From: an uncultured Arenicella sp. | Lineage (GTDB): Bacteria > Pseudomonadota > Gammaproteobacteria > Arenicellales > Arenicellaceae | NCBI GenBank assembly: GCA_938048185.1 | Contig: CALIVT010000008.1 | Location: forward strand, 1-64,000 | Length of the DNA: 64,000 nucleotides | Reading direction: 5' to 3' | In this document: positions 7,899 through 16,435 of the stretch, piece after piece | Layout of the letters: each line of letters begins with the position of its first letter | Numbering within the stretch: position 1 is the first letter of the stretch | Notes under the pieces: model-generated | The model's database searches: none | The model's input: only the letters and a program-made list of their open reading frames with translations | Told to the model about the DNA's origin: nothing | Program-made: the position numbers and the translations under genes

Positions 7899-9226
7899 TG
7901 GGTGCTAGCTTCGTTAGTTTGATTATACTGGCGGATAGTATCAACAATCGCTTCCACTATCATGTAAGAACCTTGAGAATTCACATGGCAGCAATTATCG
8001 ATATAAATAGGCCCCTCTATGTCTTTATAGAGAAAGGTCAGGTCAGAGGTGTGAACGCCTTGCTCTTCTAACCAACGCTGCTGCTGTTTTAAAAACGGGT
8101 AGCCTAATTTATACCATGCCCCGTAACCGGAATTTGCGGCCCCCATGGCAATCGACCTCTCTTGAGGGTTCATTAAAGGCTTTGCCCCTTCAATGTATTG
8201 ATTCGGCTGAATAAAGTGAAAGAACTTTGCACCCTGCACCTCAGCGACGCCATGCGCCAAGTGATTACTTCTGGCCCAAATTTCAGCAGTGTACTCAACC
8301 AAGTTTGACCAGTCAGAAAAATCGTAATCTGGACCAAGTTTCTCAAATGAAGGCGGTGCGTCTTGGTCACCCTCACCTATTGCAGCCGCAATGTCGACAC
8401 TCAATTGCGCGCTCTGCGCTTGATAACGCGAATGCTTGATTCGCCAGAGTAAATTTGACAATGGGCTGGTGCGAAAAACAGGCTTACTCATCAGCCTAGC
8501 CCACCCAGTATGTCGGCTCTCTAAGTTTATTTTTTTCGCTTGAAGGTTGATCGCGTCCGCGCTAATCGTATTCGCTATTCGATGATTCCAAGAGCGAGGA
8601 AAGCTTGGATGGATTTTATTCCACTTATACTCGGAGGCGGCAACCGCAACATCATTAAAACCATCAAGCGAGATAACAATATCGTACTCGGCACCAAGCG
8701 AGTAGAAGTAGTTCAGCATCATTAGTGGTTGTGGTTGACGGTACCCTCCTGCTGCCATCACATGTACGATAACGCGTCGCCCCTTATATTCAGGAAGGCC
8801 CGCCAGTAAACGCTCATACGCTTGCGGAACCGAGCCATTAACCGTTCCAACCGCCACGGACCCGCCCAGTAGCGCAACATTAAGCGTGTCGGCGCTGCGC
8901 TTAGGTAATGGCGCATCAGCCGGTGACTTTATGCGTTGATAACATTTCCGAGCCGCAGCCGGTGAGGTCTTATCGCAAGGTTCGAGTACTCGAGTTCCTT
9001 CGGTGATGTAGCCCAAGTAAGGGTGCAGTATTTCCTTAGAAAAAGTACGCCCGTGATTGTTAACCTTAGCGTCCGCAGGCGTACCCGTGAACACCGCACC
9101 ATTGGCTATGTCATTAATCGTTGTGACGCGCTCTAACTGCGAGTTGCCAGCGTCATACTCGCCATATTTAAGGCGGTAAAACCCATACGCAATGACTTCA
9201 ATAAAGAGATAATTTATGCCGATCAA
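7895..9226 (-). CDS. SGNH/GDSL-type hydrolase with N-terminal membrane anchor
   Basis: A 443-residue protein. The N-terminal hydrophobic segment (about residues 2-18) is a membrane anchor, so the rest should be extracytoplasmic. The SGNH blocks are visible: LLGGSVAVG (block I, nucleophile Ser123), a Gly near MAAGG (160), LDGFND (block III, Asn191) and a late CCHVNSQGS with the catalytic His. These folds act as esterases or O-acetyltransferase partners on glycans. The start is TTG at 9224-9226: an in-frame TAA lies just upstream and no ATG or GTG lies between. It is first in the carbamoyltransferase cassette. The substrate is unknown. Confidence 0.75.
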   Translation of the reverse strand: MIGINYLFIEVIAYGFYRLKYGEYDAGNSQLERVTTINDIANGAVFTGTPADAKVNNHGRTFSKEILHPYLGYITEGTRVLEPCDKTSPAAARKCYQRIKSPADAPLPKRSADTLNVALLGGSVAVGTVNGSVPQAYERLLAGLPEYKGRRVIVHVMAAGGYRQPQPLMMLNYFYSLGAEYDIVISLDGFNDVAVAASEYKWNKIHPSFPRSWNHRIANTISADAINLQAKKINLESRHTGWARLMSKPVFRTSPLSNLLWRIKHSRYQAQSAQLSVDIAAAIGEGDQDAPPSFEKLGPDYDFSDWSNLVEYTAEIWARSNHLAHGVAEVQGAKFFHFIQPNQYIEGAKPLMNPQERSIAMGAANSGYGAWYKLGYPFLKQQQRWLEEQGVHTSDLTFLYKDIEGPIYIDNCCHVNSQGSYMIVEAIVDTIRQYNQTNEASTQ

Positions 9227-9313
9227 GACGACATAGAAGGATAGCTTTTTGATAACGAATTACCTTTAAATGGTCAAGCTTGATTATAGAACAAAATACT
9301 GAGGTGGCGAACA

Positions 9314-9883
9314 TCATCGCCGTCTAAAACAAGCCTCAACGTGGTCGTCAACCAACCCCGCAGCCTGCATAAAGGCGTAGCAAATTGTGCTGCCGGTAAA
9401 TTTAAAGCCGAGCTTCTTTAACGACTTGCTCATTGCGTCTGATTCGGGTGTTGTCGCCGGCACATCGTTAAGTGATTTGGGCGAATTAACCTTAGTCTCG
9501 CCATCAACGAATGACCATAGGTAATCGGAAAAACTCGGGCCTTGCCCGGCGTCGGCCTTAGCCTGCATCTCAAGATAGATTTGTGCGTTAACGATAAAGG
9601 CATTCACCTTGAGCTTATTGCGAATAATGCCTGGGTCAGCGAGTAGACGCTCTCTTTTTACTTGCGAATATTTGGCTATCTTTACTGGGTCGAACCCGTC
9701 AAACACTTTTCGATAGTGTTCACGCTTACGCAGCACGGTCAACCAACTTAAACCCGCTTGGGCGCCTTCGAGCAGAAGCATTTCGAATAATTTACGATCG
9801 TCTCGAATGGGCACACCCCATTCTTCGTCGTGATAGCGTTCATATTGCTCATCGCCTTCACACCAATTACAGCGACTTGTCAT
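9314..9883 (-). CDS. tag: DNA-3-methyladenine glycosylase I
   Basis: A 189-residue helix-hairpin-helix base-excision glycosylase that removes 3-methyladenine from alkylated DNA. The N-terminus has a Cys and the YHDEEWGVP motif (zinc ligands Cys5 and His18), the core has LLLEGAQAGLSW with the catalytic Glu, and the C-terminus has DDHVEAC supplying the remaining zinc ligands. The length equals that of E. coli Tag. The start ATG (9881-9883) is inside the third copy of a 20-bp tandem repeat and overlaps the stop of a 7-codon mini-frame, so expression is probably coupled to the upstream acyltransferase gene. Confidence 0.92.
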   Translation of the reverse strand: MTSRCNWCEGDEQYERYHDEEWGVPIRDDRKLFEMLLLEGAQAGLSWLTVLRKREHYRKVFDGFDPVKIAKYSQVKRERLLADPGIIRNKLKVNAFIVNAQIYLEMQAKADAGQGPSFSDYLWSFVDGETKVNSPKSLNDVPATTPESDAMSKSLKKLGFKFTGSTICYAFMQAAGLVDDHVEACFRRR

Positions 9884-9935
9884 TTCTCATCCCCGCTTGT
9901 CATTTCTCATCCCCTCTTGTCATTTCTCATCCCCT
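9876..9935 (-). repeat. three tandem 20-bp copies forming ATGA-linked mini-cistrons
   Basis: Three adjacent 20-base units (9876-9895, 9896-9915, 9916-9935) differ at only one position. Each carries, on the minus strand, a ribosome-binding-like GGGGATGAG followed by ATGACAAG. The acyltransferase stop TGA overlaps the first ATG (9920-9923). Two 7-codon frames (MTRGDEK and MTSGDEK) each end in a TGA overlapping the next ATG, and the last overlaps the start of tag. This is a chain of three ATGA stop-start junctions. Confidence 0.85.
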
Positions 9936-11779
9936 CTAAGCGCCAATACCTTTTCGTGTAATACCACACGGCTTGCTTGCTCAGGAGCCACCGGCGAGTC
10001 CGCAACCACCGTAAGGCGCTTCATAAACGCACTGGGTAGGCCGCTTAGCGCTTTGCCGCGCTTGCGGCTCGACCAAGTTCCCCACATACCGCGAAGCGCT
10101 AAGGGCACAACCGGCACTGGCGTTCGTTTGATGATTTCGTCGACCCCGGGTTGAAATTTATTCATCTCGCCATCTCGGGTAATACCGCCCTCGGGAAAAA
10201 TCACGACTAAATGACCCGCCTCGAGTTCTTCGGCAACTTTATCAAACGCGGCTTGTACTAACTCCGGGCGTTCGCGGCGGTTGCCAATCGGTATGCTCTT
10301 CAACCATTTGAATAAATAGCCCACCACCGGTAATTCGTAAAAGCCATACCACATCACAAAACGAGCAGGCCGAGGTAACACACTTAACAAGATAACTGGG
10401 TCGAAAAAACTAACGTGGTTACACACGATCAACGCCGGGCCTTCCGACGGAATCTTGTCTAAATCCTGCTTTTTTACTCGGTATACGCTGTGAACCAATA
10501 GCCAACTTAGCAAACGCAGAAAATGTTCAGGAATCTGCGAGAAAATATAAATGGCCATAATGGCATTCAAAACCGCGGCGATCTTAAATATTTGTAGAAC
10601 ATTAAAGTCCAGCGCTAAAAGGGCCGCCGCCATCGCGCCCGCAATCACCATAAAAATTGCGTTGAAAATATTATTAACAGCAATCGTTCGTGAACGATGA
10701 GCCTTGTCACTGTACATCTGCATGAACGCGTACAGTGGCACGATAAAAAGCCCCGAACTGAACGCGATCATGGTTAGGTTTACCACCACCCACCAGGCAC
10801 CAGGCACCGCAATAATTTCGCTCAAGGTGCGAAGCTGGTCCACAAGCTCAATGTCAGTGCGCCCGAGCTGCCAAGTGAAAAAGCTAATACCAATTGCGCC
10901 AAATGGAACCAAGCCCATTTCAACGCGACCGCGCGAGAAAATTGAACACGCATAGGACCCCAAACCAATCCCTAGCGAGAATGTCGCTAACAACAGCGTC
11001 GCGACATTGCGGTCACCCGCTAATACATTTTTCGCAAACAGCGGAAACTGAGTCAATACGATTGCGCCAAAAAACCAGAACCACGAGTTCGCCAATATAC
11101 TCATGAACACGGGTTTGTTTTTGCGTGTTTGGCTGACGATGCGCTGGGTGCTGCGCCAGATATTAAACGAGACAACCAGTTCCGGCGCAGCCGCTGGTGC
11201 ACTAGGAATAGACCGTGAGGTAAACCATCCTAAAACGGCAAAGCCAATAATGGTTACCATCAACGTGTATTGATAATCAGGGCTGCCAAGCGCCCCACCT
11301 AATATGGTTCCGAGCAGGATCGCAATAAATGTACCTGCTTCCACGTAGGCGTTGGCATTCAGCAATTCGTCGTTGCTGACATGCTGGGGCAATATACTGT
11401 ATTTAATTGGCCCAAAGAACGCCGATTGTGAACCAAGCGCAAACAGAATCGCTAACATGCCGTAAACAGATTCGAAATAAAGCGCGACACTGCCTAATAT
11501 CATGATGACGATTTCGGCAATTTTAATGTAGCGAATCAGCGTTGCTTTTTCATATTTATCGGCCAATTGACCAGCAATAGCGCCGAATACGAAAAACGGG
11601 AAAATAAATGCCACCAACGCCGCATTAATAATAAGAGCACCATCTTGATTATTCTTGGCTAAGAAATACGTGACCAGAATTGCAAACGCGTTACGATAAA
11701 TATTATCGTTAAAAGCACCCAAAAATTGAGTACAAAAATACGGCAAAAAGCGTCTTTCGGTGATTAAATGCTTCGCCAT
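9920..11779 (-). CDS. LplT-like MFS transporter fused to PlsC-type acyltransferase
   Basis: A 619-residue protein starting at ATG 11777-11779; a longer frame begins only with a TTG six codons upstream. Residues 1-410 form a 10-12-segment major facilitator domain opening with LPYFCTQFLGAFNDN, as in the lysophospholipid flippase LplT. Residues about 430-600 are a 1-acylglycerophosphate acyltransferase domain: CNHVSFFD (HX4D), IPIGNRRE, VVIFPEGGIT and PVVPLALRG. In related three-domain proteins an acyl-ACP ligase follows, which is absent here. The likely role is import across the inner membrane and re-acylation of lysophospholipids. Its stop starts the chain leading to tag. Confidence 0.85.
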   Translation of the reverse strand: MAKHLITERRFLPYFCTQFLGAFNDNIYRNAFAILVTYFLAKNNQDGALIINAALVAFIFPFFVFGAIAGQLADKYEKATLIRYIKIAEIVIMILGSVALYFESVYGMLAILFALGSQSAFFGPIKYSILPQHVSNDELLNANAYVEAGTFIAILLGTILGGALGSPDYQYTLMVTIIGFAVLGWFTSRSIPSAPAAAPELVVSFNIWRSTQRIVSQTRKNKPVFMSILANSWFWFFGAIVLTQFPLFAKNVLAGDRNVATLLLATFSLGIGLGSYACSIFSRGRVEMGLVPFGAIGISFFTWQLGRTDIELVDQLRTLSEIIAVPGAWWVVVNLTMIAFSSGLFIVPLYAFMQMYSDKAHRSRTIAVNNIFNAIFMVIAGAMAAALLALDFNVLQIFKIAAVLNAIMAIYIFSQIPEHFLRLLSWLLVHSVYRVKKQDLDKIPSEGPALIVCNHVSFFDPVILLSVLPRPARFVMWYGFYELPVVGYLFKWLKSIPIGNRRERPELVQAAFDKVAEELEAGHLVVIFPEGGITRDGEMNKFQPGVDEIIKRTPVPVVPLALRGMWGTWSSRKRGKALSGLPSAFMKRLTVVADSPVAPEQASRVVLHEKVLALRGDEK

Positions 11780-11870
11780 AGTGCACGGTTCCCGCAATTT
11801 CTAATACTGGCTGGTCTATAATTATTTTTCACAAGAAAAAGAGTACCACAAACGCCTCCAATTATTTGCC

Positions 11871-12905
11871 ATGCCATCACTAGAAGTTGACTTCCTAATT
11901 ATCGGGCAAGGCTTAGCGGGGTCGCTGCTGGCTTTTGAACTGTTGCAACGCGAGCAAAAAGTGATGGTGATTGATAACCAGCATATCGGCAGTTCAAGCC
12001 AGGTCGCCGCAGGCATCATAAACCCGATCACTGGCCATCGGCTGAACTTAGCTGAGGGCTTCGTAGCAAACCTCGATTGTGCGAAAGACACCTATCGGCG
12101 ACTCGAACAGGTGATGAAGTCTCCGATATTTCGCAACATTGAACAGCATCGCTTACTCAAAAATGCCGGGCAAGCAAGCTATTTCGCGAAACGTCAAAGT
12201 GAACCCGCGTATCAGCAGTTTTTAACGCGCGCTGAGCAGTCAGAGTTCGTTCAAACTGAACACGGCGTCGCTACGGTAATGCAGACAGCAGTCGTGGATA
12301 CTAGCCGGTTATTGAAAGAAACCAAAACGTGGCTCCAAAGTATTAATGCGTATCGCGAGCAAGCTCTTAACTACCAAACCCTATCATTCGAGCATAATAG
12401 AATTAGCATTAAGGGCGTAAAAGCAAGAAAGGTCATATTCTGCGAAGGCTACCAAGCAATAAACAACCCGTGGTTGAACGACCTGCCTTTTAAATTATCT
12501 AAAGGCGAAATACTAACGCTTAAGAACCAACATGCGAACGACACGATGTTGAATTGGGGCAATTGGTATCTTCCTCAAGCTAACGGTTACGCCAAACTGG
12601 GTTCGAACTACGCGTGGGGAGATACAACTCAGACTTGCTCAAACGAGTTAAGAGAAAAATTGCTCACTAGCCTAGAGCACGCGACGCGAATTAATGGTTC
12701 AGTGACCAAACACGAAGTCGGCATACGCCCCACCACTAAGTTTCGCACTCCATTTATTGGCCCAATTTCAAGCTTAAAAAATGCATACTGTTTCAACGGC
12801 TTTGGCAGCAAAGGGTGTTTAACCATTCCTCTGAACGCGATCAATTTATCTAACCATCTTGTACGTGACACCCCCTTAGCACCCGAGGTTACGCAATGGC
12901 TCTAA
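11871..12905 (+). CDS. FAD-dependent oxidoreductase, DAO family (possible MnmC1-like function)
   Basis: A 344-residue flavoprotein with the dinucleotide motif GQGLAGS (12-18), a following acidic strand end (VMVIDNQ) and the SQVAAGIINPITG segment. A C-terminal FAD contact, FNGFGSKG, is also visible. The family includes glycine and sarcosine oxidases and the MnmC oxidase domain that removes carboxymethyl from cmnm5U34 of tRNA. It overlaps the following methyltransferase gene by 10 bases, which suggests a shared pathway. Given that partner, a tRNA wobble-uridine role is attractive but unproven; an amino-acid oxidase is the alternative. Confidence 0.72.
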   Translation: MPSLEVDFLIIGQGLAGSLLAFELLQREQKVMVIDNQHIGSSSQVAAGIINPITGHRLNLAEGFVANLDCAKDTYRRLEQVMKSPIFRNIEQHRLLKNAGQASYFAKRQSEPAYQQFLTRAEQSEFVQTEHGVATVMQTAVVDTSRLLKETKTWLQSINAYREQALNYQTLSFEHNRISIKGVKARKVIFCEGYQAINNPWLNDLPFKLSKGEILTLKNQHANDTMLNWGNWYLPQANGYAKLGSNYAWGDTTQTCSNELREKLLTSLEHATRINGSVTKHEVGIRPTTKFRTPFIGPISSLKNAYCFNGFGSKGCLTIPLNAINLSNHLVRDTPLAPEVTQWL

Positions 12906-13447
12906 CCGAAGACGCGCACCGCCTAGTCCAGGACCACTTCACAAACAAGGATAAAACGCTCGCGATTGACGCGACCTGCGGCAACGGCTATGACACCGAG
13001 TTTCTCTATGCGCTTGGCTTTAGAAAAATATACGCATTTGACGTTCAAAAAACCGCCATTAGTGCGGCGCGAAAGAAGTTGCACGCGGACGCGATGAGTG
13101 TGGTTGAATTTGTATTAGCTGGACACGAGTCCATGCGGGAGTTCGTTAGAGAACCCGTCGATTGCATCATGTTTAACTTTGGCTACTTGCCTACCGGCGA
13201 CAAGAACATTACAACGAATGCCGAAACAAGCATCAGCGCACTTGAAGGCGCGAAAGGCTTACTCAAATGTGGCGGCGCACTGTCGCTGATGTGTTACCCC
13301 GGCCACCCCGCTGGCGCACTTGAGACACAAGCGATCAAAGACTGGTTTCTTAGCCTTGGTGACGATTGGTCAATTGAAACTCATCTCGCGAAATCACCCA
13401 AACCAAGCGCACCAATTTTATTTCTACTAAAGCGAGCAAACTCATGA
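12896..13447 (+). CDS. mnmM: MnmM/YtqB-family SAM-dependent methyltransferase
   Basis: A 183-residue class I methyltransferase. The SAM loop is DATCGNGYDT (25-34), and the family signature FNFGYLPTGDK (93-103) is followed by a Thr-rich segment. These mark the PF06962 family, whose Bacillus member YtqB/MnmM methylates nm5(s2)U34 in tRNA. Gammaproteobacteria usually do this with the fused MnmC. The gene overlaps the upstream FAD oxidoreductase by 10 bases, and its TGA overlaps the ATG of the BtuF-like remnant (ATGA), so the three once formed a coupled operon. Confidence 0.75.
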   Translation: MALTEDAHRLVQDHFTNKDKTLAIDATCGNGYDTEFLYALGFRKIYAFDVQKTAISAARKKLHADAMSVVEFVLAGHESMREFVREPVDCIMFNFGYLPTGDKNITTNAETSISALEGAKGLLKCGGALSLMCYPGHPAGALETQAIKDWFLSLGDDWSIETHLAKSPKPSAPILFLLKRANS

Positions 13448-13677
13448 ACTGGGCAGAGCGCATCATCTGCATGACAGAAGAAACAGTTGAAACGCTCTAC
13501 TTACTCGAGGAGCATGAGCGCATTGCAGGGATTTCTGGTTTTACAGTTCGACCTTCACAAGCCAGAAAAGTTAAGCCAAAGGTGCTCTTCGAAGAGTGGT
13601 ATCAATCGCTAGATTTATATGGACATAAAAAAGAGAGCTTCAGGTTGTGGCATGCAGAGGTTATCTCCCCAAATTAA
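13444..13677 (+). pseudogene. internally deleted copy of the BtuF-like gene
   Basis: A 77-codon frame. Its first 47 codons are about 90% identical in DNA to the start of the intact gene at 17394. After KPKV it jumps to LFEEWY, matching FFEEWY at residues 143-148 of the intact protein. The 95 codons in between are missing in frame, with PKV microhomology at the junction. Beyond that the sequence is unrelated and ends at TAA. A periplasmic-binding-protein fold cannot form from it. It retains the operon position, joined to mnmM by ATGA, and so may mark the original locus. It could still be translated. Confidence 0.8.
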
Positions 13678-13816
13678 TACGTCTTTATTCCGCTACTTTT
13701 ATACAGACAATTAAATTTTAAACTTGTCCATCTTTATCTAAGCAATGCCTGAAGGCCAATTAAAAACGGTTATAAGACTCGTTTAAGCTGCGCTTCTGTT
13801 ACCCATAACGCTAAGA

Positions 13817-16057
13817 TTACAATCCAAAAATAACGGTCTTACCGTCCGGCAGAGGCACCACGAAGAATGAGCTACCGCCAGCCGTGGGGCTTTCACTCGA
13901 TTCGTAAGCCCCAATATCACAGGCCTCGCCAATAGGGCGGGGTTCGCCACGTTGATCCAGGTTATTGATCGGTTCGGCGGCACAAATAGTATTATCGCCG
14001 ATATCAATAGCTGGGCTGTTCATCGCTAAGGCGTGAGTTGGCGTCGAGCCGCCATTATCGGCCAAGGGCAATAAAATATCGTCCAATGCCGCAGGTTGAG
14101 TGCCGTCGGATGTGGCTAGAATAAGACTAGTTGGTAGTGTGATAGGGGGGAAGAAAGCCAGCGACTCCTCAGTGGTAGAACGGCTATCCCCTACCAGATT
14201 GCGCCCTAAAAAGGTATTAACACCATTATTTGTATTAATAATATCGGCCGCCATGGGCGCCTCACCACCCGTAATAATGCTGTTGCTCAGTGAGAACGTA
14301 GGTTCCCTCATAGCAAGATTACCACCCCAAACTTGTGCGCTATTATCAGCCAGAGTACTATTCACAATAGACACCTCATTTCTGAAGAAGGCCCTTAATC
14401 CGCCACCACTCTCTGCTGCACTATTCCCTGAGATCGTACTATTATTAAGAAATACGCTGACCAAGCTGTAAGCATTTATGCCACCACCATCACCGACACT
14501 ACTCACATTACCAGTTACAGCACTGTCATTAAGCGATAGTACTTGTGAACCTCCGTTGGCGTAAATACCGCCGCCCGACGTTGCACTATTACCTGATAAT
14601 GTTGTTCGATTGAGCTCTAGATGTACGGGGGAGTACCTTACGTTTATCCCACCACCTTCCTCACCAGAACTATTGCCTGAAATAGTACTATCATTGATCG
14701 TGAGAAAGGTGTTTTCACTCCCGCCCCCGCCCCCGCCCCTAAAATAAACCCCACCAGCTCTTTCCATGGCACGATTATCTAAGATTTGAACATTATCGAA
14801 GGTATGCCTAGCTATGCTAGTTACAGCAATTCCGCCTGTTCGGCCGTCTGATACATTATTAGCGATGGTGCTGTCTTTAATATAAACAACGTCATTACGA
14901 GAATCGGAAAAAATGCCGCCGCCCCCAAGACCCGCACTATTGCTTGATACTGCACTTTCGCGCAAGGTTAAGGGCCCGGTTGACCAAATGCCACCACCAC
15001 CGCCACTAGCACCAAAACTGCTACTTCGAGAGATATTGTTGATCACTTGGCTGTTGGTCATTATTAGACCGCCGGATGTAAAGATACCGCCGCCATTACC
15101 ACCTGATTGATTGCCAGAAATCACCGAGCTTTTATCAATCGTAAATCGAGATACGTCGTCTGCATTTCTCGCAGCAATGCCGCCGCCTCGGTAGCTTGAT
15201 GTATTATCCGACACCGTCGTGTCACTGAGTGACAGCGAACCATTACTTGACCAAATCCCGCCGCCTTCCTGTTCAGCGCTGTTACCAGATATCACGCTAT
15301 TGGTAGCCAATATTGTGGCACGGCCTTGCCCATGAAGCCCACCACCATTACCGGTGGCAAGCCTATTTGTTCCTAAGCCCTGTGCGCTGTTACCAGTGAT
15401 GGAGCTGTTCTCGATAGACAGTGTGGCTTTGCTACTGACAACAAAAATCCCCCCGCCGTTGTCGCCTGCTGTATTGCCCGACACACTACTGTCAACCAAT
15501 CTTACATTAGACTCGCCAGCAATAAAAATACCACCTCCATCATCCAAGGCCGTATTGCCTGATATTGTGCTATTTGTGACGGTCAAATCCGCGTAAGCCA
15601 CGCTAATACCAGCCCCTCCCTCATGGGAATTAGGGTTAGTATCAGTGTCACCCGTGCTGCCGCCCGAAATAGTCAGATTGTCGATCGAAACCGTTGATAG
15701 AATTACATTGAATATCCCATCGTTGCCCAACCCGGTGATGGACACCGGCTCACCCCCAGGGTTTATCGACACGTCTTGAGTGATTTGTATGTGTGGGGCA
15801 TCAATACCGCTAATGCTTGGCACACTAAATTCGATTATATCGTTGTCTCCTAACGTGCCATTAGCCACACACCCTTGCGTATTGGGGTTCGTACCTATAG
15901 AGCTGACTAGTAATACGGCCTCACGTAAGGTACACCCAACGCCCGCATCGCCACCATTATCTACCGTAACGGTTGCTGCTGTAGCAGCGTTAACCGACAG
16001 CGCTTGAAGTACACTAATTGCGATGAGCCTTTTTTTAAACGAATAAGAACTGTTCAT
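13817..16057 (-). CDS. secreted parallel beta-helix protein with CSLREA-like and choice-of-anchor Q regions
   Basis: 746 residues from ATG 16055-16057; this start gives a proper signal peptide (basic FKKRL, hydrophobic core, cut after ATA). The frame extends further upstream, but that leader is not signal-like. The mature protein opens with a CSLREA-type motif (VGCTLREAVLLV). About a dozen beta-helix turns follow, each with SSxSGN-like and GGGI/GGGG segments (residues about 110-590). The end has the choice-of-anchor Q pattern (LADNGGSTPTHAL, SPAIDIGD, CDIGAYE) and a final PLPDGKTVIFGL strand. It is probably a surface protein or adhesin. No autotransporter barrel is visible, so how it is anchored is unclear. 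Confidence 0.8.
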   Translation of the reverse strand: MNSSYSFKKRLIAISVLQALSVNAATAATVTVDNGGDAGVGCTLREAVLLVSSIGTNPNTQGCVANGTLGDNDIIEFSVPSISGIDAPHIQITQDVSINPGGEPVSITGLGNDGIFNVILSTVSIDNLTISGGSTGDTDTNPNSHEGGAGISVAYADLTVTNSTISGNTALDDGGGIFIAGESNVRLVDSSVSGNTAGDNGGGIFVVSSKATLSIENSSITGNSAQGLGTNRLATGNGGGLHGQGRATILATNSVISGNSAEQEGGGIWSSNGSLSLSDTTVSDNTSSYRGGGIAARNADDVSRFTIDKSSVISGNQSGGNGGGIFTSGGLIMTNSQVINNISRSSSFGASGGGGGIWSTGPLTLRESAVSSNSAGLGGGGIFSDSRNDVVYIKDSTIANNVSDGRTGGIAVTSIARHTFDNVQILDNRAMERAGGVYFRGGGGGGSENTFLTINDSTISGNSSGEEGGGINVRYSPVHLELNRTTLSGNSATSGGGIYANGGSQVLSLNDSAVTGNVSSVGDGGGINAYSLVSVFLNNSTISGNSAAESGGGLRAFFRNEVSIVNSTLADNSAQVWGGNLAMREPTFSLSNSIITGGEAPMAADIINTNNGVNTFLGRNLVGDSRSTTEESLAFFPPITLPTSLILATSDGTQPAALDDILLPLADNGGSTPTHALAMNSPAIDIGDNTICAAEPINNLDQRGEPRPIGEACDIGAYESSESPTAGGSSFFVVPLPDGKTVIFGL

Positions 16058-16435
16058 AGTTTTTAAGTAAAAAAATATCCTGTTAGAAACGAAAAAGGGA
16101 ATAATGCATTTCGTCTCAAACACAGTATTTGTTGCGGGCGATAAACCGATGTATTTAACGATTAAAATTCAGGCGGTTGATTCGGGGGCATTTTGCTTCT
16201 TATTGCACATCGACCTATGGCAATTAAGCAGGGGTTTAGCTTATGAAATCAGTCACGCGACCACAACTACGTATATCCGTAGGTATTCAAAGAAAACGCG
16301 TAAAGAAAATCGTATAGATAAATAATGGCTAGGGCGGTGGCCTTTATAGTGCTCGGCCGATCAACCATCTGTGTTGTTAGCTTTGGAGAAAAGCTAAGCT
16401 AAAAGGCACAGGAATACCTTTTTCTATCAAAAGTG
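16058..16435. other. 378-base non-coding gap between the beta-helix and luxR genes
   Basis: It probably contains the promoter of the beta-helix gene (minus strand). An 8-bp stem with a GGAGA loop lies at 16377-16397 and a weak AAAAGG/CCTTTT dyad at 16401-16422, both just downstream of luxR. Neither is followed by a clean T-tract in the luxR direction, so I do not call a terminator. A 73-codon plus-strand frame at 16104-16325 resembles nothing. Confidence 0.5.

Noticed and set aside
9876..9935. CRISPR array
   Set aside because: The three units are directly adjacent with no spacers, and the unit is 20 bases. It is a tandem duplication.
13817..16057. Several long plus-strand open frames within the beta-helix gene
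   Set aside because: These are antisense shadows of a low-complexity repeat gene. Their translations are Pro/Leu/Ser-rich with no signal or domain, while the minus-strand frame has clear family motifs.
16377..16422. Intrinsic terminator after luxR
   Set aside because: Two weak dyads exist, but neither has both a GC-rich stem and a T-tract in the luxR direction.
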